40,500 nt of DNA from Cryptomeria japonica (taxonomy: Eukaryota; Streptophyta; Pinopsida; Cupressales; Cupressaceae), in contig NC_081410.1 in the NCBI RefSeq assembly GCF_030272615.1, forward strand, positions 126,237,640 to 126,278,139. Direction: 5' to 3'. Below the pieces are notes generated by a model that made no database searches, was not told the DNA's origin, and was given only the letters and a program-made list of their open reading frames with translations. Made by a program: the position numbers and the translations under genes. Shown here piece by piece: positions 9,961-20,890 of this stretch (within the stretch, counting starts at the first letter, position 1; every line of letters starts with the position of its first letter).

Positions 9961-10942
9961 AGGGTAGAATTAATCAATTAATAAAGGGGATAAATAAATA
10001 GTTAATGGCATACCCCAAAAGAGCTGATATCTAGTGAATAATTATTCTAATTATCCATTATAACTTAAAATGGGGCCATTTCATATTAAAACATTATTTG
10101 TCCTAGGCGTATCTTCTTGGGGGTCAATTAATATGCAATGAAATAAAAACTATTGTCAATTTTGCATCATTAGCCCAAGTTATTGCATTTAATCATCATG
10201 TCTTATCCAATTGCAGCAATTCAACAAAAGTAAGTAACCCAACCATTGTGCCCAGCTCTCCCAATGGTCTGAAGTTGCACCTATTGGTCATTTCCTTAAT
10301 GTGGATTGATGTGAATGAGTTTGATTCTTAGTTTGCATGTTTACACTAGTGAATCCTATTCCACCAACTCTACAAGAATAAATGCTAGGAAAGTAATGAT
10401 AAATTTGGTCTGCTAATTATGATGACCTTAAATGTAATAGCAATAGGACTTTCATATTGGAGCCCTAACTCCATATGCCAAAAAGACATGTCAAAGGTTT
10501 GAACTTGGATAAACTAGTTTATTCAACTTGCTTAGAGACATTAAAATTTGATAAAACTGGGTAAAATAATGATAATGTGTTGCAATTGGGTAAACTGCTG
10601 CATCCGACTTGCTCAGAGAAGTGTTGATATCGGAAGTAAAGCATAACCCAATGAAAGAATGGGGCCAAATACTGCATCTAGTTCACTTAGAGATGTGTTG
10701 AAGTGTTCAAAATGGATAACATATTGCATCTAACTAATTAGGTCAGACATAACCAACCAACACGGCCAGGTGCAAGTCCTTGGAAGAATTCCTTAGCTGT
10801 TCAGGAGGATCAAAGCAAGGCTAAGTGCAAGTCTCGGGTAAATTTGACTTAAGTGAGAGTCAACTAAGCTATGCATTGTCCAAGCAAAGGAATCCACCAA
10901 ATAGAAAAGGATAAAAAATAGCAAACTGGGTCTGATTTGTAC
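9961..10942. other. Non-coding stretch, probable intron of the helicase gene
   Basis: There is no open frame with a recognisable domain on either strand. It contains three loose copies of an ACTTGCTNAGAGA-type motif near 10524, 10606 and 10684. It follows the splice donor of the exon at 10943-11428 in minus-strand sense and so would be the start of intron 1. I looked for the Walker-A exon expected next in a SKI2-type helicase and did not see it. Confidence 0.5.
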
Positions 10943-11428
10943 CTGAAATTTATCGAGAGGAAAATCATAAACTGAAGCCAAATGAATCGCACTAATATTA
11001 AAGCTCTTATCCTCTTGAACTTTCGCACAGAACTCCACTACTCTCTCAAATTTGTCTTTCCTAGTGTATTCTTTTCCTTCAAAACCAACCCCCAACTCTT
11101 CGTCCTCTTCCTTCTCATCATCACTGTCATAAAATGCTTCCACTTCATCATATTCTTCAGCCGCGAAATCCTCATCGTCTTCCTCTTCACAATCATCCTC
11201 ACTTAAATTTAAACTTTCTGAGTCATCGATTACAACAAAAGTAGTGTGGGTTCTGATGATTTCAAATTTTTTTTTGTTCTCCGATAAATTGTTGTCCTTA
11301 ATAAATCTAAATTTGAAGGAACGTTGTAAAATAATTTGGTGTTTCAATCCATTTGTTCTGCGGTTTTTCTGGGTGTTGAATCCACGTTGGAAAAAATGTG
11401 TGGGGAATCCAGAAGCAAGCGTGCCCAT
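10943..11428 (-). CDS. First exon of an ISE2/DExH15-like chloroplast RNA helicase
   Basis: The exon runs from ATG at 11428 to a splice donor, TTTCAG|GTACAAATC (GT at 10942-10941), giving 162 codons in phase 0. Residues 1-45 (MGTLASGFPTHFFQRG) are rich in Ser, Phe, Arg and Lys with no acidic residues before 45, like a plastid transit peptide. Residues 69-111 are strongly acidic. Residues 124-162 (KFERVVEFCAKV, then LASVYDFPLDKFQ) match the segment just before helicase motif I in ISE2 (DExH15), a SKI2-type helicase needed for chloroplast RNA processing; this comparison is from memory. An in-frame TAA lies about 80 codons or fewer upstream with no earlier ATG. The rest of the gene is not in the window, so it is either an intact gene with a very long intron or a stranded fragment. 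Confidence 0.6.
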
Positions 11429-11680
11429 TCTCGTGGAGTTTCCCCGAGTGAACGGGAAGAATTGAAGACTAGTACGGTAGTTTTTAAATAAACGTTTGAA
11501 TGTGAATCGATAGCCTTACAAAATAATAAAATATCTACATTATCCACGCTCCGCGATTGTTCAAAACAATCAACAAATGCTACAAAGAAGATTAAGAATT
11601 TCTGTCAAATTTTATTTTATTTTTTTCCTTCGACCGGGTTAAATTCTGTCAGAATTTGTTTAGAAATATTTATAGTAAGG

Positions 11681-12050
11681 GAAAATGGAGGGTAAGATAT
11701 TAAATTTTATCTTGAATTGGATTATGTAATAAATCTATAAAGTATTTAGGAGATTTGAATTCAGCATTATTTAGGTATCTACAACATGGTCATTATATCA
11801 AATGTCCTTGAATAAATCCAAGAAGGTCGCGTTGTTGCTACCAAATTCTGTCAAGACAGTTTTGTGAAAATGGAGGGTAAGCTATTAAACTTCATCTTGA
11901 ATTGGATTATGTAATAAATCTATGAAGTATTTAGGAAATTTGAACTCAGCATTATTTAAGTATCTACATGATCATTACATCAAATGTCCTTGAACAAATC
12001 GAACAAGGACGCGTTGTTGCTGCCAAATTTTGTCAAGGCAGTTTTCTTCA
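11681..12050. repeat. 185-bp tandem duplication
   Basis: Unit 1 (11681-11865) and unit 2 (11866-12050) both begin GAAAATGGAGGGTAAG and both contain TGGATTATGTAATAAATCTA and GTCAAGRCAGTTTT. They differ by scattered substitutions and small indels, so the duplication is old. No reading frame is preserved. Confidence 0.85.
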
Positions 12051-12135
12051 ATAAATTGAAATGTACCAAACAATGTAGATTTCAATTTAGTGAACAAAAC
12101 TATCTTGACAAAATTTGGCAACACAACCTTGTTTC
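12001..12135. repeat. Long imperfect foldback
   Basis: The left arm 12001-12062 and right arm 12079-12135 are inverted copies around a loop of about 16 bases. CCAAATTTTGTCAAG (12023-12037) pairs perfectly with CTTGACAAAATTTGG (12104-12118), and the arms extend to AACAAGG/CCTTGTT. It could be a small foldback transposon remnant or a small-RNA precursor. The left arm is also the end of the 185-bp repeat. Confidence 0.8.
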
Positions 12136-13740
12136 CCTTTGAACATCTATATTTTTATTTAAATGTTTCAATTGTTTCCAATAATTATTTTTGGTTTAAA
12201 GAGAAATAATTTTTCCATCATTAAAATGATCTGTATATGTATATTTTTTATGAAACATATCATGAATTTGCAATTGAAAAGCTAATGCTAGCCTATATAA
12301 TTAATCTCCTATCTTTTGATTTTATCATTGTGTTCACACTAGTAACCTCTTATCTTCAACATAGATATTTTAATATTTTATATAAACATTAATATAAAAT
12401 TTATTAAAAAAAAGGTATTATCATGCATTCAAATAACACTTAACTAATGAATGGCATGCATATTTCATACTATGAAGTCACTCATCATTGTTAAGTATCA
12501 TATAATTTATTTACTTAAAATATATTTTAAGATGACAATCATGTGCTTCGGACTATCATTTTTAAGATGTAAATATGATAGTAGCATCTATGGGATATGA
12601 GCCCACCATACTTCTATTATGTCATTTTAATACAAATTTTGCACTGGATCAACATCACTCTCATATTTAATCATAAAATCCATCTTCTCATTGAATGGAT
12701 GGGATGTTATAAACCTTTTTAAGGTATGTAATATTAAATCTACTACATTTAGTATTATGCTAACAAATCTTTTGAAATAGGCATTCTATTTTATCTTTTT
12801 ACTAATATTAAAAATTATAAATTTTTCTCATATACTATGGTATAAAATCATTGTCATTATAATATTAAAGTAGTTGATTCCACAATTAGTTTAATAATAT
12901 TTTTATGAGAAGGCAAGGAATGACAACATGTACCTTTATATAGAAAGTTATAACTTAATAGCTTACCAAAGTAAGGCATAATCATTTAGTTCTAGACAAT
13001 GGATGTTACACATAACAAAGTTATACTTGATTTGATATGATAGAATATGTGTGTATGAATTGCGCATTGATATTTACTTTTATTTTTATTCAAGAGAATA
13101 TAGATGCATATCGATTGGTTAACAAATCTAGGACATTATTAAGGAAAGCTCATGCATACTTCAATTGATATCAAAACTATTCATTAACATTGATATATTG
13201 TTCACATGCTTAGCACATCAATATCATATATATTTTATTAGGATACCAACCAAAGATGACTGTACAAAACTTAAATAATTGAGCCAAGTACAAATCATCA
13301 TTTACCAGTATCAAAAGTGTCCCTTTTTAACCAAGTTGGATGATATCTCAACCACTTAACTTAGGCATAAAGATTGTCATTCTAGAACAAAAGATTACTT
13401 AACAGTATGTCTATAAACCCTAATTGATATACACAAAATAATATTATGTATAAACTATAAATATATATTCTAATGTAGCCTGAATACAATAATCTTATAC
13501 TAGATTCAACACCCTTGATTAAAATAACTATTAGATAATGATAACTTTACTCAATTAACCTTTTTTATCCTTTTCAACAAAAAAACCTCTTACCAAAATG
13601 CTCAAATCATAGGTGTTTCTGCTTCAATGTTTATTAATAGGGACTCTCAAAGTTGATATAATCATTATATTTAGATCTAACATCTATTATTTCCTAGCCC
13701 TATTTGCACTTATTCCATGACGAAACATGTTAGAAAGGCT
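12136..13740. other. AT-rich DNA, nothing recognised
   Basis: There are no open frames above background and no LTR, primer-site or gene motifs that I could support. Confidence 0.5.
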
Positions 13741-14999
13741 AACCTGGGAAGGAACCTAGATATTGTTCCCTTGCCTATTAAACCAAATATGTGACTTATC
13801 AAAGCTAGCAGATGGAAAAATTCAAGCTTTATTCAATGTTGTTTATGGTCAAAATGAGTGTGTTGATGATATATTAAATAGGTTCGACAATTTGAACTCA
13901 AAAATTCTTCTAAAATGTTTGAACTACTCAAAATTACCTTCAAGCAGAGATAAATTATTTTAAGCCTTTCTCAACAAATTTACAAGTAGCAAAATTTCTT
14001 TGAACAATAAAAAGTGGTTAAGAGTCAAAAAATACCATCATTGTACCAAAAGTCATCATAAATCTTTAAAATATAAATGAGTCTTAAAATATTATTAAAA
14101 CCCTTAAATCAAATGTGTCATCGAGCCTTTTGAACCAAAAGAATCTTGCATCCAAGGTTGAACATATGGATACAACTTTAGAATATATGTTTAAGGAGTG
14201 GTGGATGTAGTAATATAAGCAAAATTCGAGAAGGGGAGTTAAAGACATCTCAAGTCACTTAAGCTTTAAGTTAGAGGATTAAAGAAACAAGATGATCCAC
14301 CTAATTCAAGTAAATAATTTTTTCATAATATAATGGGACATAAGACAATCATACCTAAGAGATCTTGGTTTGCTCAAGAATGTTAAAGCCGATAGATAAC
14401 TTTATGGGAGCAAGGGATCTTTATAGTAACTCATCTACATAAGCGAAGAACAAAAGAAATTGATGCAAAACATAAATAGACACATTAATTAATTAAATTG
14501 TGAAGGAAAATGTATACATATATATTTCCCAACAATATACAAACTGAGAAAATGAATATCATGATACATGTCACAAGATTCATAAATGGAAAATAGGAAA
14601 ACAACTTCCCATCAAATACCCTAATGAACTTATGATTGTGTGTGAACATTATTTCACACCAATACCCCATTTAAGTGCAACTTAGGAACATACAAGTGAA
14701 AAAGGGAGATGGGTCCCAATAACAATGCATAATCAAGTACTTGTTTACAAAAAAATATCTCTCATGACAAGAATAAAGGAAGAAACCTCGATAACAAAAT
14801 ATCTCTCAAAAAATAAGAAGAAAAAAGTATGCACAAGTGATTGATCACAAATAACAAATTGCATCATTAATATATAATGAATATTGTAAAGTGGAAAATT
14901 GATTTAAGGTTTCCACCATTAGAGGGATGAAAACCACTAAAATTTTTCACTTAAGACCTTTACATTCAAAAGAGGGAAGGAAATCCACTAGATTTAGTC
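13741..14999. other. AT-rich DNA with short unrecognised frames
   Basis: A 66-codon plus-strand frame at 13763-13963 (DLSKLADGKIQALFN) and the stops after it may be a decayed protein-coding remnant, but no family is recognised. The rest shows nothing. Confidence 0.35.
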
Positions 15000-15872
15000 A
15001 CACGTCGGATAAGGACTGAATACTAAATGGATTGGATTAATTTGATTTTGGGTTTTCCTCTATTTTGTAAGTTGAAATGTTGAATTAAGGTAAAGTGCTT
15101 AAAAATGAAGGTAAAACTGAGAAAATAGATTTGTACATGTTTCTTGCATACAAAAAAAGGGGAAATAGGTTGGGAATATCACTTGCCTTAGGTCAAACCT
15201 CGGTTTTTGAATCAACCATGAAATTAAAATAAAGATAATTGAAATGACTATAATGAAAGATTCTCCTTTTAAGGGAGATGTTGAATCATGAATGAAAATT
15301 GAATAATAATATCTCCTTGTGAAGTTTTACTTGCCTCCACATAGAATTAGGGTTTATGAAGTCTCCAATCAAAATACGATGGACAATGTCCTCCTCAATG
15401 CTTGAATCTTGACTTTATTGCTGCTCCAAGGCTTGAAGGAAGACTGAAAATGCTCAATTGCTCTTGAATGCTTGAATGCTTGATCTCATGTGATTGTCAG
15501 ATGCTTGATAGATTATTGATAGATTGATAGATGTCAAATGAGACAAGAAATCCCCTTTAATACCTACCCGTCAGGAAAATTGACTAATTATTCAACATAA
15601 GCTAACACGGAGAGGGGAATCCTGCTCATTTTTTAAATGCAAAAATGGGTTTAAAGGGGCCCAAACTTAGAGAGGATTGTGGCATGACGCCATGGTCCTA
15701 CCCTATTTTGGGTTAGGATCAAGGTGCCCAATGGGGTACAAATCAATTTTTATGGCATTTATGATGGGTATGATCATAATTAGGTCTTCAATAAGGCCAA
15801 GGGGTGCAAACAGTAAGGTGAAGACCCAAATGTGGTCAAAATTTTGAAGGGGTACAATTTTAGGATGCTACA
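15000..15872 (-). repeat. LTR-like segment, minus orientation
   Basis: In minus-strand sense it begins TGTAGCATCCTAAAATTG (from 15872), a TG start with a sequence typical of plant gypsy LTRs. It then runs through a GC-richer U3, a TATTAAAGGGG box near 15560, and a leader with repeated TCAAGCATTCAAGC and CTATCAAT words (about 15455-15535). Neither the inner end nor a primer site could be fixed, and no coding region follows that I recognise. Confidence 0.4.
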
Positions 15873-17160
15873 AATACCTGTTGTCAAGCCTTCTGATTCC
15901 ACTTGTGATTCAATATTAGTGTAATAGTTTTCACAACTCAGGGATAGTAATCCAATCTGAGCAACACTTTATGGACTAGAAGCTACATTTTTAACTTGTC
16001 AACCCAAGGGTTATAAAACTTGAAATGGGATAGCACTATATGTGCATTATGAATTCACAATTGTAGAAAAAAAAATGCTAAAGCTTGTTATAACTAATAT
16101 CAAAATATTACAGAAAGAACAAGTGCAATGAAAGATGAACATGGTAATAAAGTAATCATAACAAGAACATTTGTAACTAACACTTACACTAGATATAATG
16201 ATAATAATAAGAACTTTTACAGGATATTTGTAATGAATAAAATGCTACACAACTATTGTATGAAATCTAACAGCAAAATGAACTGGAAAGATCTAATTAA
16301 AATACATAAATGAAACATTGAGTAACATTGCCTCAAGTAGGCCCCCTTTAAGTAAAATAGACTTTTAGAAGATCACAAAATCAAATGACTACAAATGCAT
16401 TGTTATTCATATGCAATAGGCGTACATGCATTTTTTTTAAAACTAATATCCAAAAAGGAGACATTATAAGATTCATAGTATTGTTAACCTTTGCAAATTG
16501 TAAATGGACTCGTATATAACCTCCAACCTGATGACTCATTCTCTAACTAACCAGTGCTTGTTCCTCGGATATAGGAAGAAATTTATTAAACAAGAAAGTA
16601 TATAGTGTCCAAGAGTCCTAATTATACTAAAGCTCATAACCATGCCAAGATATAAATGTTCACTTTAAAATAGCATAACATATCATTGAATATCATTTCC
16701 TCGAGTAGTTGGGTGTATCATTAAAGCATTCATGTATGAGTGGCACTTTTTGACAACTTGGAGTACTCCAACTACCTTTGACTAATTCAAACTCAATTTT
16801 GCCTTTGGTCATAGGAAGTAGCACATCATCAATTATAAGAATAACTTCCTCCACTTTGAATAAAATGTTGCATAGCATGTTGGAATGAACAACATTGCAA
16901 ACCATACAGTTGTCTAATTACATCATGTGCACACATAATTATAAGTACATATTTATTTCATATTCATATCTATTTGAATAAATGTATTAAAGTGCTCATA
17001 TGAAGTTTTGGTAAACTAAGAAGAATTTTGCACCATATATGTCATAAAAACTTGACTAAAGTTTGATGTGAAGCTATGGAAAGTAGAAAAAATATAATCC
17101 TATCATCCCCCATGCAAGAGGGTTAATGAATGAGATGGTGTTTTCCCTCCACAAAGAAGT
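15873..17160. other. AT-rich DNA, nothing firm
   Basis: Short open frames on both strands (for example 16128-16313 plus and 16693-16905 minus) have no recognisable domain. No repeat structure was seen. Confidence 0.45.
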
Positions 17161-17161
17161 A

Positions 17162-17173
17162 GCTCTAATACCC
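17162..17173 (-). other. Degenerate tRNA-iMet primer-binding site
   Basis: GCTCTAATACCC on the plus strand differs at two positions from the complement of the usual plant primer site TGGTATCAGAGC. It is followed by TGTTAAGTAC at 17175, a plausible LTR end. It suggests a decayed minus-strand element whose LTR extends rightward. Confidence 0.35.
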
Positions 17174-17718
17174 ATGTTAAGTACTTTAAGGTAGAAAATT
17201 ATCCAATGCCTACAACTATATTCCCATTGGTGAATGTAAAAGCCATTCCCATAATATAGATGAATAGAGAACATGAATCTAAATAGGTTCATCTAATTCA
17301 AATTTTGTGTCCTCGTGCTAGAATAAGATGTCTCTTCCAAAACAAGAATTAAATGCCTAATAATAGGAATAAAAGCATAGACAATGTGATGATGTCACCA
17401 CCATTAAATAAATAGTGTGAATCCTCTAATAGTTCTTCCAAATGATAAATGTGAGACTCTGTAAATGAGGATTAAATGTTTAAGTAAATAAGATTCTTGA
17501 TGAGGTGAATCAAAAAGATTATGTTACAAAGAACCAATGGAAGCTCCCAAATGAGAAGCATTGGACTCTAAGGTAGTAATAAATGATAGAGATGTGATCT
17601 CAATAAGTGGAGAAAGACCATCAAATGTTATATCATTTGCATCACCAATGGATATGAGGCATTTCATAGTAGGATCATCTTGGGATAGTGACATGTGAAA
17701 ATTACTTAAGCAAAGATT

Positions 17719-17731
17719 GTGCTCTGATACA
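17719..17731 (-). other. tRNA-iMet-like primer-binding site next to an LTR end
   Basis: In minus sense, TGTATCAGAGCAC follows immediately after an LTR-like end TTCAACA (boundary at 17732). It matches the iMet primer site except for one missing base. The internal region to its left has no recognisable gag or pol. Confidence 0.45.
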
Positions 17732-18282
17732 TGTTGAATTTTGCAACACAGAAGATTGTAACACAAGCACCTATGAGGTCAAACGACAAACAACAACACC
17801 TTCCACAAATGAGAGCCACACAAATGAATGATATATTACTCAAAAGAAAATAATATAGAATGAATTACAATTGTACAATGAGGTGCTTATAAAGAAATAA
17901 CAAAGCTAAATTTAGGAGAACTAAAGTAAAAGCATGAGGAACTAAATAAAGCTCAACTCTAGCTAAACTAGATGCATAAAATCTAAACAACGTGCATAAC
18001 TAAAATAAGCTCACTCATGTTGGTTGAAAATTTTGTACACTTGGAGAAATATACAAAATTGTGGTTTCAACCACAGTGTGTGAGTAAAACTCTCCTAATT
18101 AAGGGAAGGCTCCCCCTATCTATCTCCAACTTAAAAATAAAATGAGACGGGACAACAGTCTTTCTTCTTCTTACAAGAAAGCCAATATCCTTTTCTCTTC
18201 ATAGAAAAGTGATAGCAATTTAACATAAAACAACAGTAACAACTTTTTGAAATGAAATGAAAGAAAGGAAATGAATTTTCCT

Positions 18283-18760
18283 GAAAGCTCAAAGACTTTC
18301 GTCACTTCCTTCGGAACGGGACAACAATATCAAGCTCAAAGTCTTGATTATGTGAAGTCCTATCTACCCTTTTCTATACTAATGCTATCAAGAACAAATT
18401 ATAACAGCACAAAGTTTTAAATAACATATTTCTTTCTACACAAGACAACAAGAACAAGTGTGAGCTCAAAGACTCACAACTATTTCTCACAAAATCTATT
18501 TCTAAACTCTCTTAAGAACAAGTGCAAGCACAAAGTCTTACAACTTTTCTCAATAGAACTTCTACTTTTAACTAAATTAATCTCCAATACTTGCAGCTCA
18601 AAGACTGCAAATCAGATTCGATTAAGCTCTCAAAGAAACACTTGCAAGAAAGGTAATATGGAACAAAAACTCAAGAATGTAGTACAAAGACTCAAAGCTT
18701 GAGAAATTTTCTTCTATTCCTTTCAATTTTTCAATTTAGACATAAAATCTCAAAGACTTC
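18283..18760 (-). repeat. Series of small hairpins with constant loop and varying stems
   Basis: The plus-strand octamer CTCAAAGA or a near variant occurs at 18288, 18335, 18408, 18465, 18529, 18597, 18629, 18691 and 18749. Four have clear stems: GAAAG/CTTTC (18283-18300), ATCAAG/CTTGAT (18329-18348), TGTGAG/CTCACA (18459-18478) and TTGCAG/CTGCAA (18591-18610). The stem at 18524-18541 is weak. In transcript sense the loop is TCTTTGAG. Related flanks (AAGAACAAGTG) show that these are diverged repeats of about 60-70 bp. Confidence 0.75.
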
Positions 18761-18828
18761 TTTGTTGCAAATTTGGCAAAGTTTTTGCTTGCTTTCTAAA
18801 ATATATCAATTACAATAGACCCCCTCAG

Positions 18829-18836
18829 TATTTATA
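18829..18836 (-). promoter_or_regulatory. TATA box of LTR-like segment D
   Basis: The minus strand reads CTTATAAATACTGAGGGGG. The hairpin series begins about 75 bp downstream, so it would be in the transcribed leader. Confidence 0.55.
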
Positions 18837-19100
18837 AGAGAGGAACATTGAGAAAAAGGTGGTAGGATCCTAAATATCTTGAGAAATTCTCTCAACCACC
18901 TAGACTTATTCAATAACTAACTATGACTTATTCCAACTACAGTCTTAATTGAACACAACTTGTAGTTGCTTTACATGTAATTACAAAAGTGAAAGTAATG
19001 AGTTAACTTGCAATTACAAGGTTATTTTTACATTTAACTTGTCAAAACAAAATTACAAATGCATAACCAAAACTATTACATGTGTCTAAAAACATGACTC

Positions 19101-19341
19101 TAACCGCATCATCCTTTGTCTGTGATGATCTTCATGTCGCTTCAGGATGCTAGAACTTGAAGTATTCTGGATTGGTAAAGACATCTTGAACCGGAATGAG
19201 AACTTGCATCCTTATCATCTTGCTTGGGGTGGTACTAGATTTTCAGGAGGGAAAGGGTTGCCCTCCTCTTTTCATGTTATGACCATCTTTGTCTTGAAAG
19301 TATTCTATGTTCTCAACCATGAATTGTTGTTGTATCTCTTC
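19101..19341. other. Flank of element C, decayed coding-like DNA
   Basis: In minus sense it reads open for about 35 codons (VENIEYFQDKDGHN) and continues across the C insertion site into 27391 onward. No family was recognised. Confidence 0.35.
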
Positions 19342-19346
19342 TTTGT

Positions 19347-20517
19347 TGTTAGGCCCAATATAGAAAGCTAATGTACTGAGAGGGGAGGGGCGAATCAATA
19401 CTCCAAAACTTTTCCTTTGTAATAACCTTACTGTTATGCATAAACAGAATAGTGCGGTAACATAAAATAAAACTATAATCAACAGATAACAATCATACAT
19501 GACTCACTCCATAACACATATATTTTGGTCACGCAGAAACTCTTGGTTAGAGAGAAAAACTGCGGTGGGGATGGCACCCACAACTTCACTACTGCAATAA
19601 TAAAGAATGCTCGGTTAGAGCTACATTTAGCTATTTCTGATAGCTTACCCTGTTAGGAGTATTAAGATCAGTTAGATCTACCTCACTAAAGGATTTTTAC
19701 AACACTATATAAGTGTAACACCTGGTTAAAGGATTTACAATTTATAGACTTGGTTAGAGTCTTTTACCCTGTTAAAGGTTTCTCTTACAACTTCAAAATA
19801 TTACAATATAATCATTACAAATATCTACAACTTTACATCTGAAATGCTAAAGCAGATTCTATGTGCTCTGAATAAGATTACCTAGCTTGTAGCATACCTC
19901 AGTAACCCATAATGAAACTTGGTAAACCCTTCTATTTACTCTATTCTTCGACTATTCACTGATAACCTTCTCGGTGACCTCTCTGTGTCTCTGTAATAGT
20001 CTTCCTTCATGTATATACACTGCTATCTCATTGCATCTCATACCATATATATCTAACCCTAGAATCATGTTGTATATATAGATCTCTTATAGCGGTGATC
20101 TGATTCATTGCTTCGATCTTACAAAAAGATTCTTCGAATGAATAACTAAACAAAATATCTCATAGGTTAGATTGGCCTTGTAATCATACATAATCTCATA
20201 GTGCAATTTCCAATGCAAAAACGGTTAGATGTGCCTCGATCTTGTAACACGTTTTCATGTGCATGTCCAGGTTCAATGTATCTAGTAAAACGTTTCACTC
20301 GGTGAATATCAACTCGGTGAGTTAACTTTACCACTCGGTAGCTATGAACCTTTACTCGGTGAATACTATGTTCTGTGACTGCTTTCTTCAGTAACCAACT
20401 AGACTGTTCATATCGACTTCTCTGTGTGTACCGACTGCATGATTCAGTAATACTAACTGACTAGAATATAGTATGACTTTGGATATGAAACTAATGGCAA
20501 TTTGATAAGTAGTAACA
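19347..20517 (-). repeat. 3' LTR of element C
   Basis: It is 1,171 bp, bounded by TG and CA in both orientations. It is nearly identical to the copy at 26219-27385, with scattered substitutions and one small rearrangement among the CTCGGT words near 20300. A minus-strand TATA box (CTATATATACAAC) lies at about 20071-20081. Confidence 0.93.
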
Positions 20518-20532
20518 ATCTCCCCTTTTGAC
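20518..20532 (-). other. Polypurine tract of element C
   Basis: The minus strand reads GTCAAAAGGGGAGAT immediately before the 3' LTR (TGTTACTAC), the normal start site for plus-strand DNA synthesis. Confidence 0.85.
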
Positions 20533-20890
20533 ATTAGTTGAGATGTTTGACAAAAACTACTTACAAAGTCATAACTCAAAAAACAACTATATACTTGACA
20601 AAATGACTATACTTGACAATATGTACAATAGTCAATAGTATATGTAGATATACTCTCCTTATCATTATCCTGTACATAACTTTGAATTTTGCATGTTCAG
20701 TTTTGTTCTGTACTTGTGTTCTCTGAATGCTCTGTATATTCTGCTTGGTATACTCCCCTTGTATACAATACTCAAAATTGTCTTATCAAAACTGTACTAC
20801 TCTCCAAGTGTAGAATTACTCCCCCTTTGCTGGGCTTTCCTCTGTGTAGTAACATAATATTACTCCCCCCTTTTGACAAACATTAAAAAC

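Larger units (their letters stand above)
17732..19100 (-). repeat. LTR-like segment D with TATA box and hairpin-rich leader
   Basis: The inner end is fixed by the primer-site-like sequence at 17719-17731. In minus sense, the U3 is AT-rich (about 19100-18840), the TATA box is at 18836-18829, and a long leader then carries the small hairpins at 18283-18760. The outer end is not fixed and may lie further right. No second copy was seen in the window, so it could be a 5' LTR with its element decayed, or a fragment. Confidence 0.45.

Noticed and set aside
9509-9967. 152-codon plus-strand frame as a membrane protein
   Set aside because: It spans an LTR start and polypurine tract, is hydrophobic only because of AT-rich codons, and has no domain.
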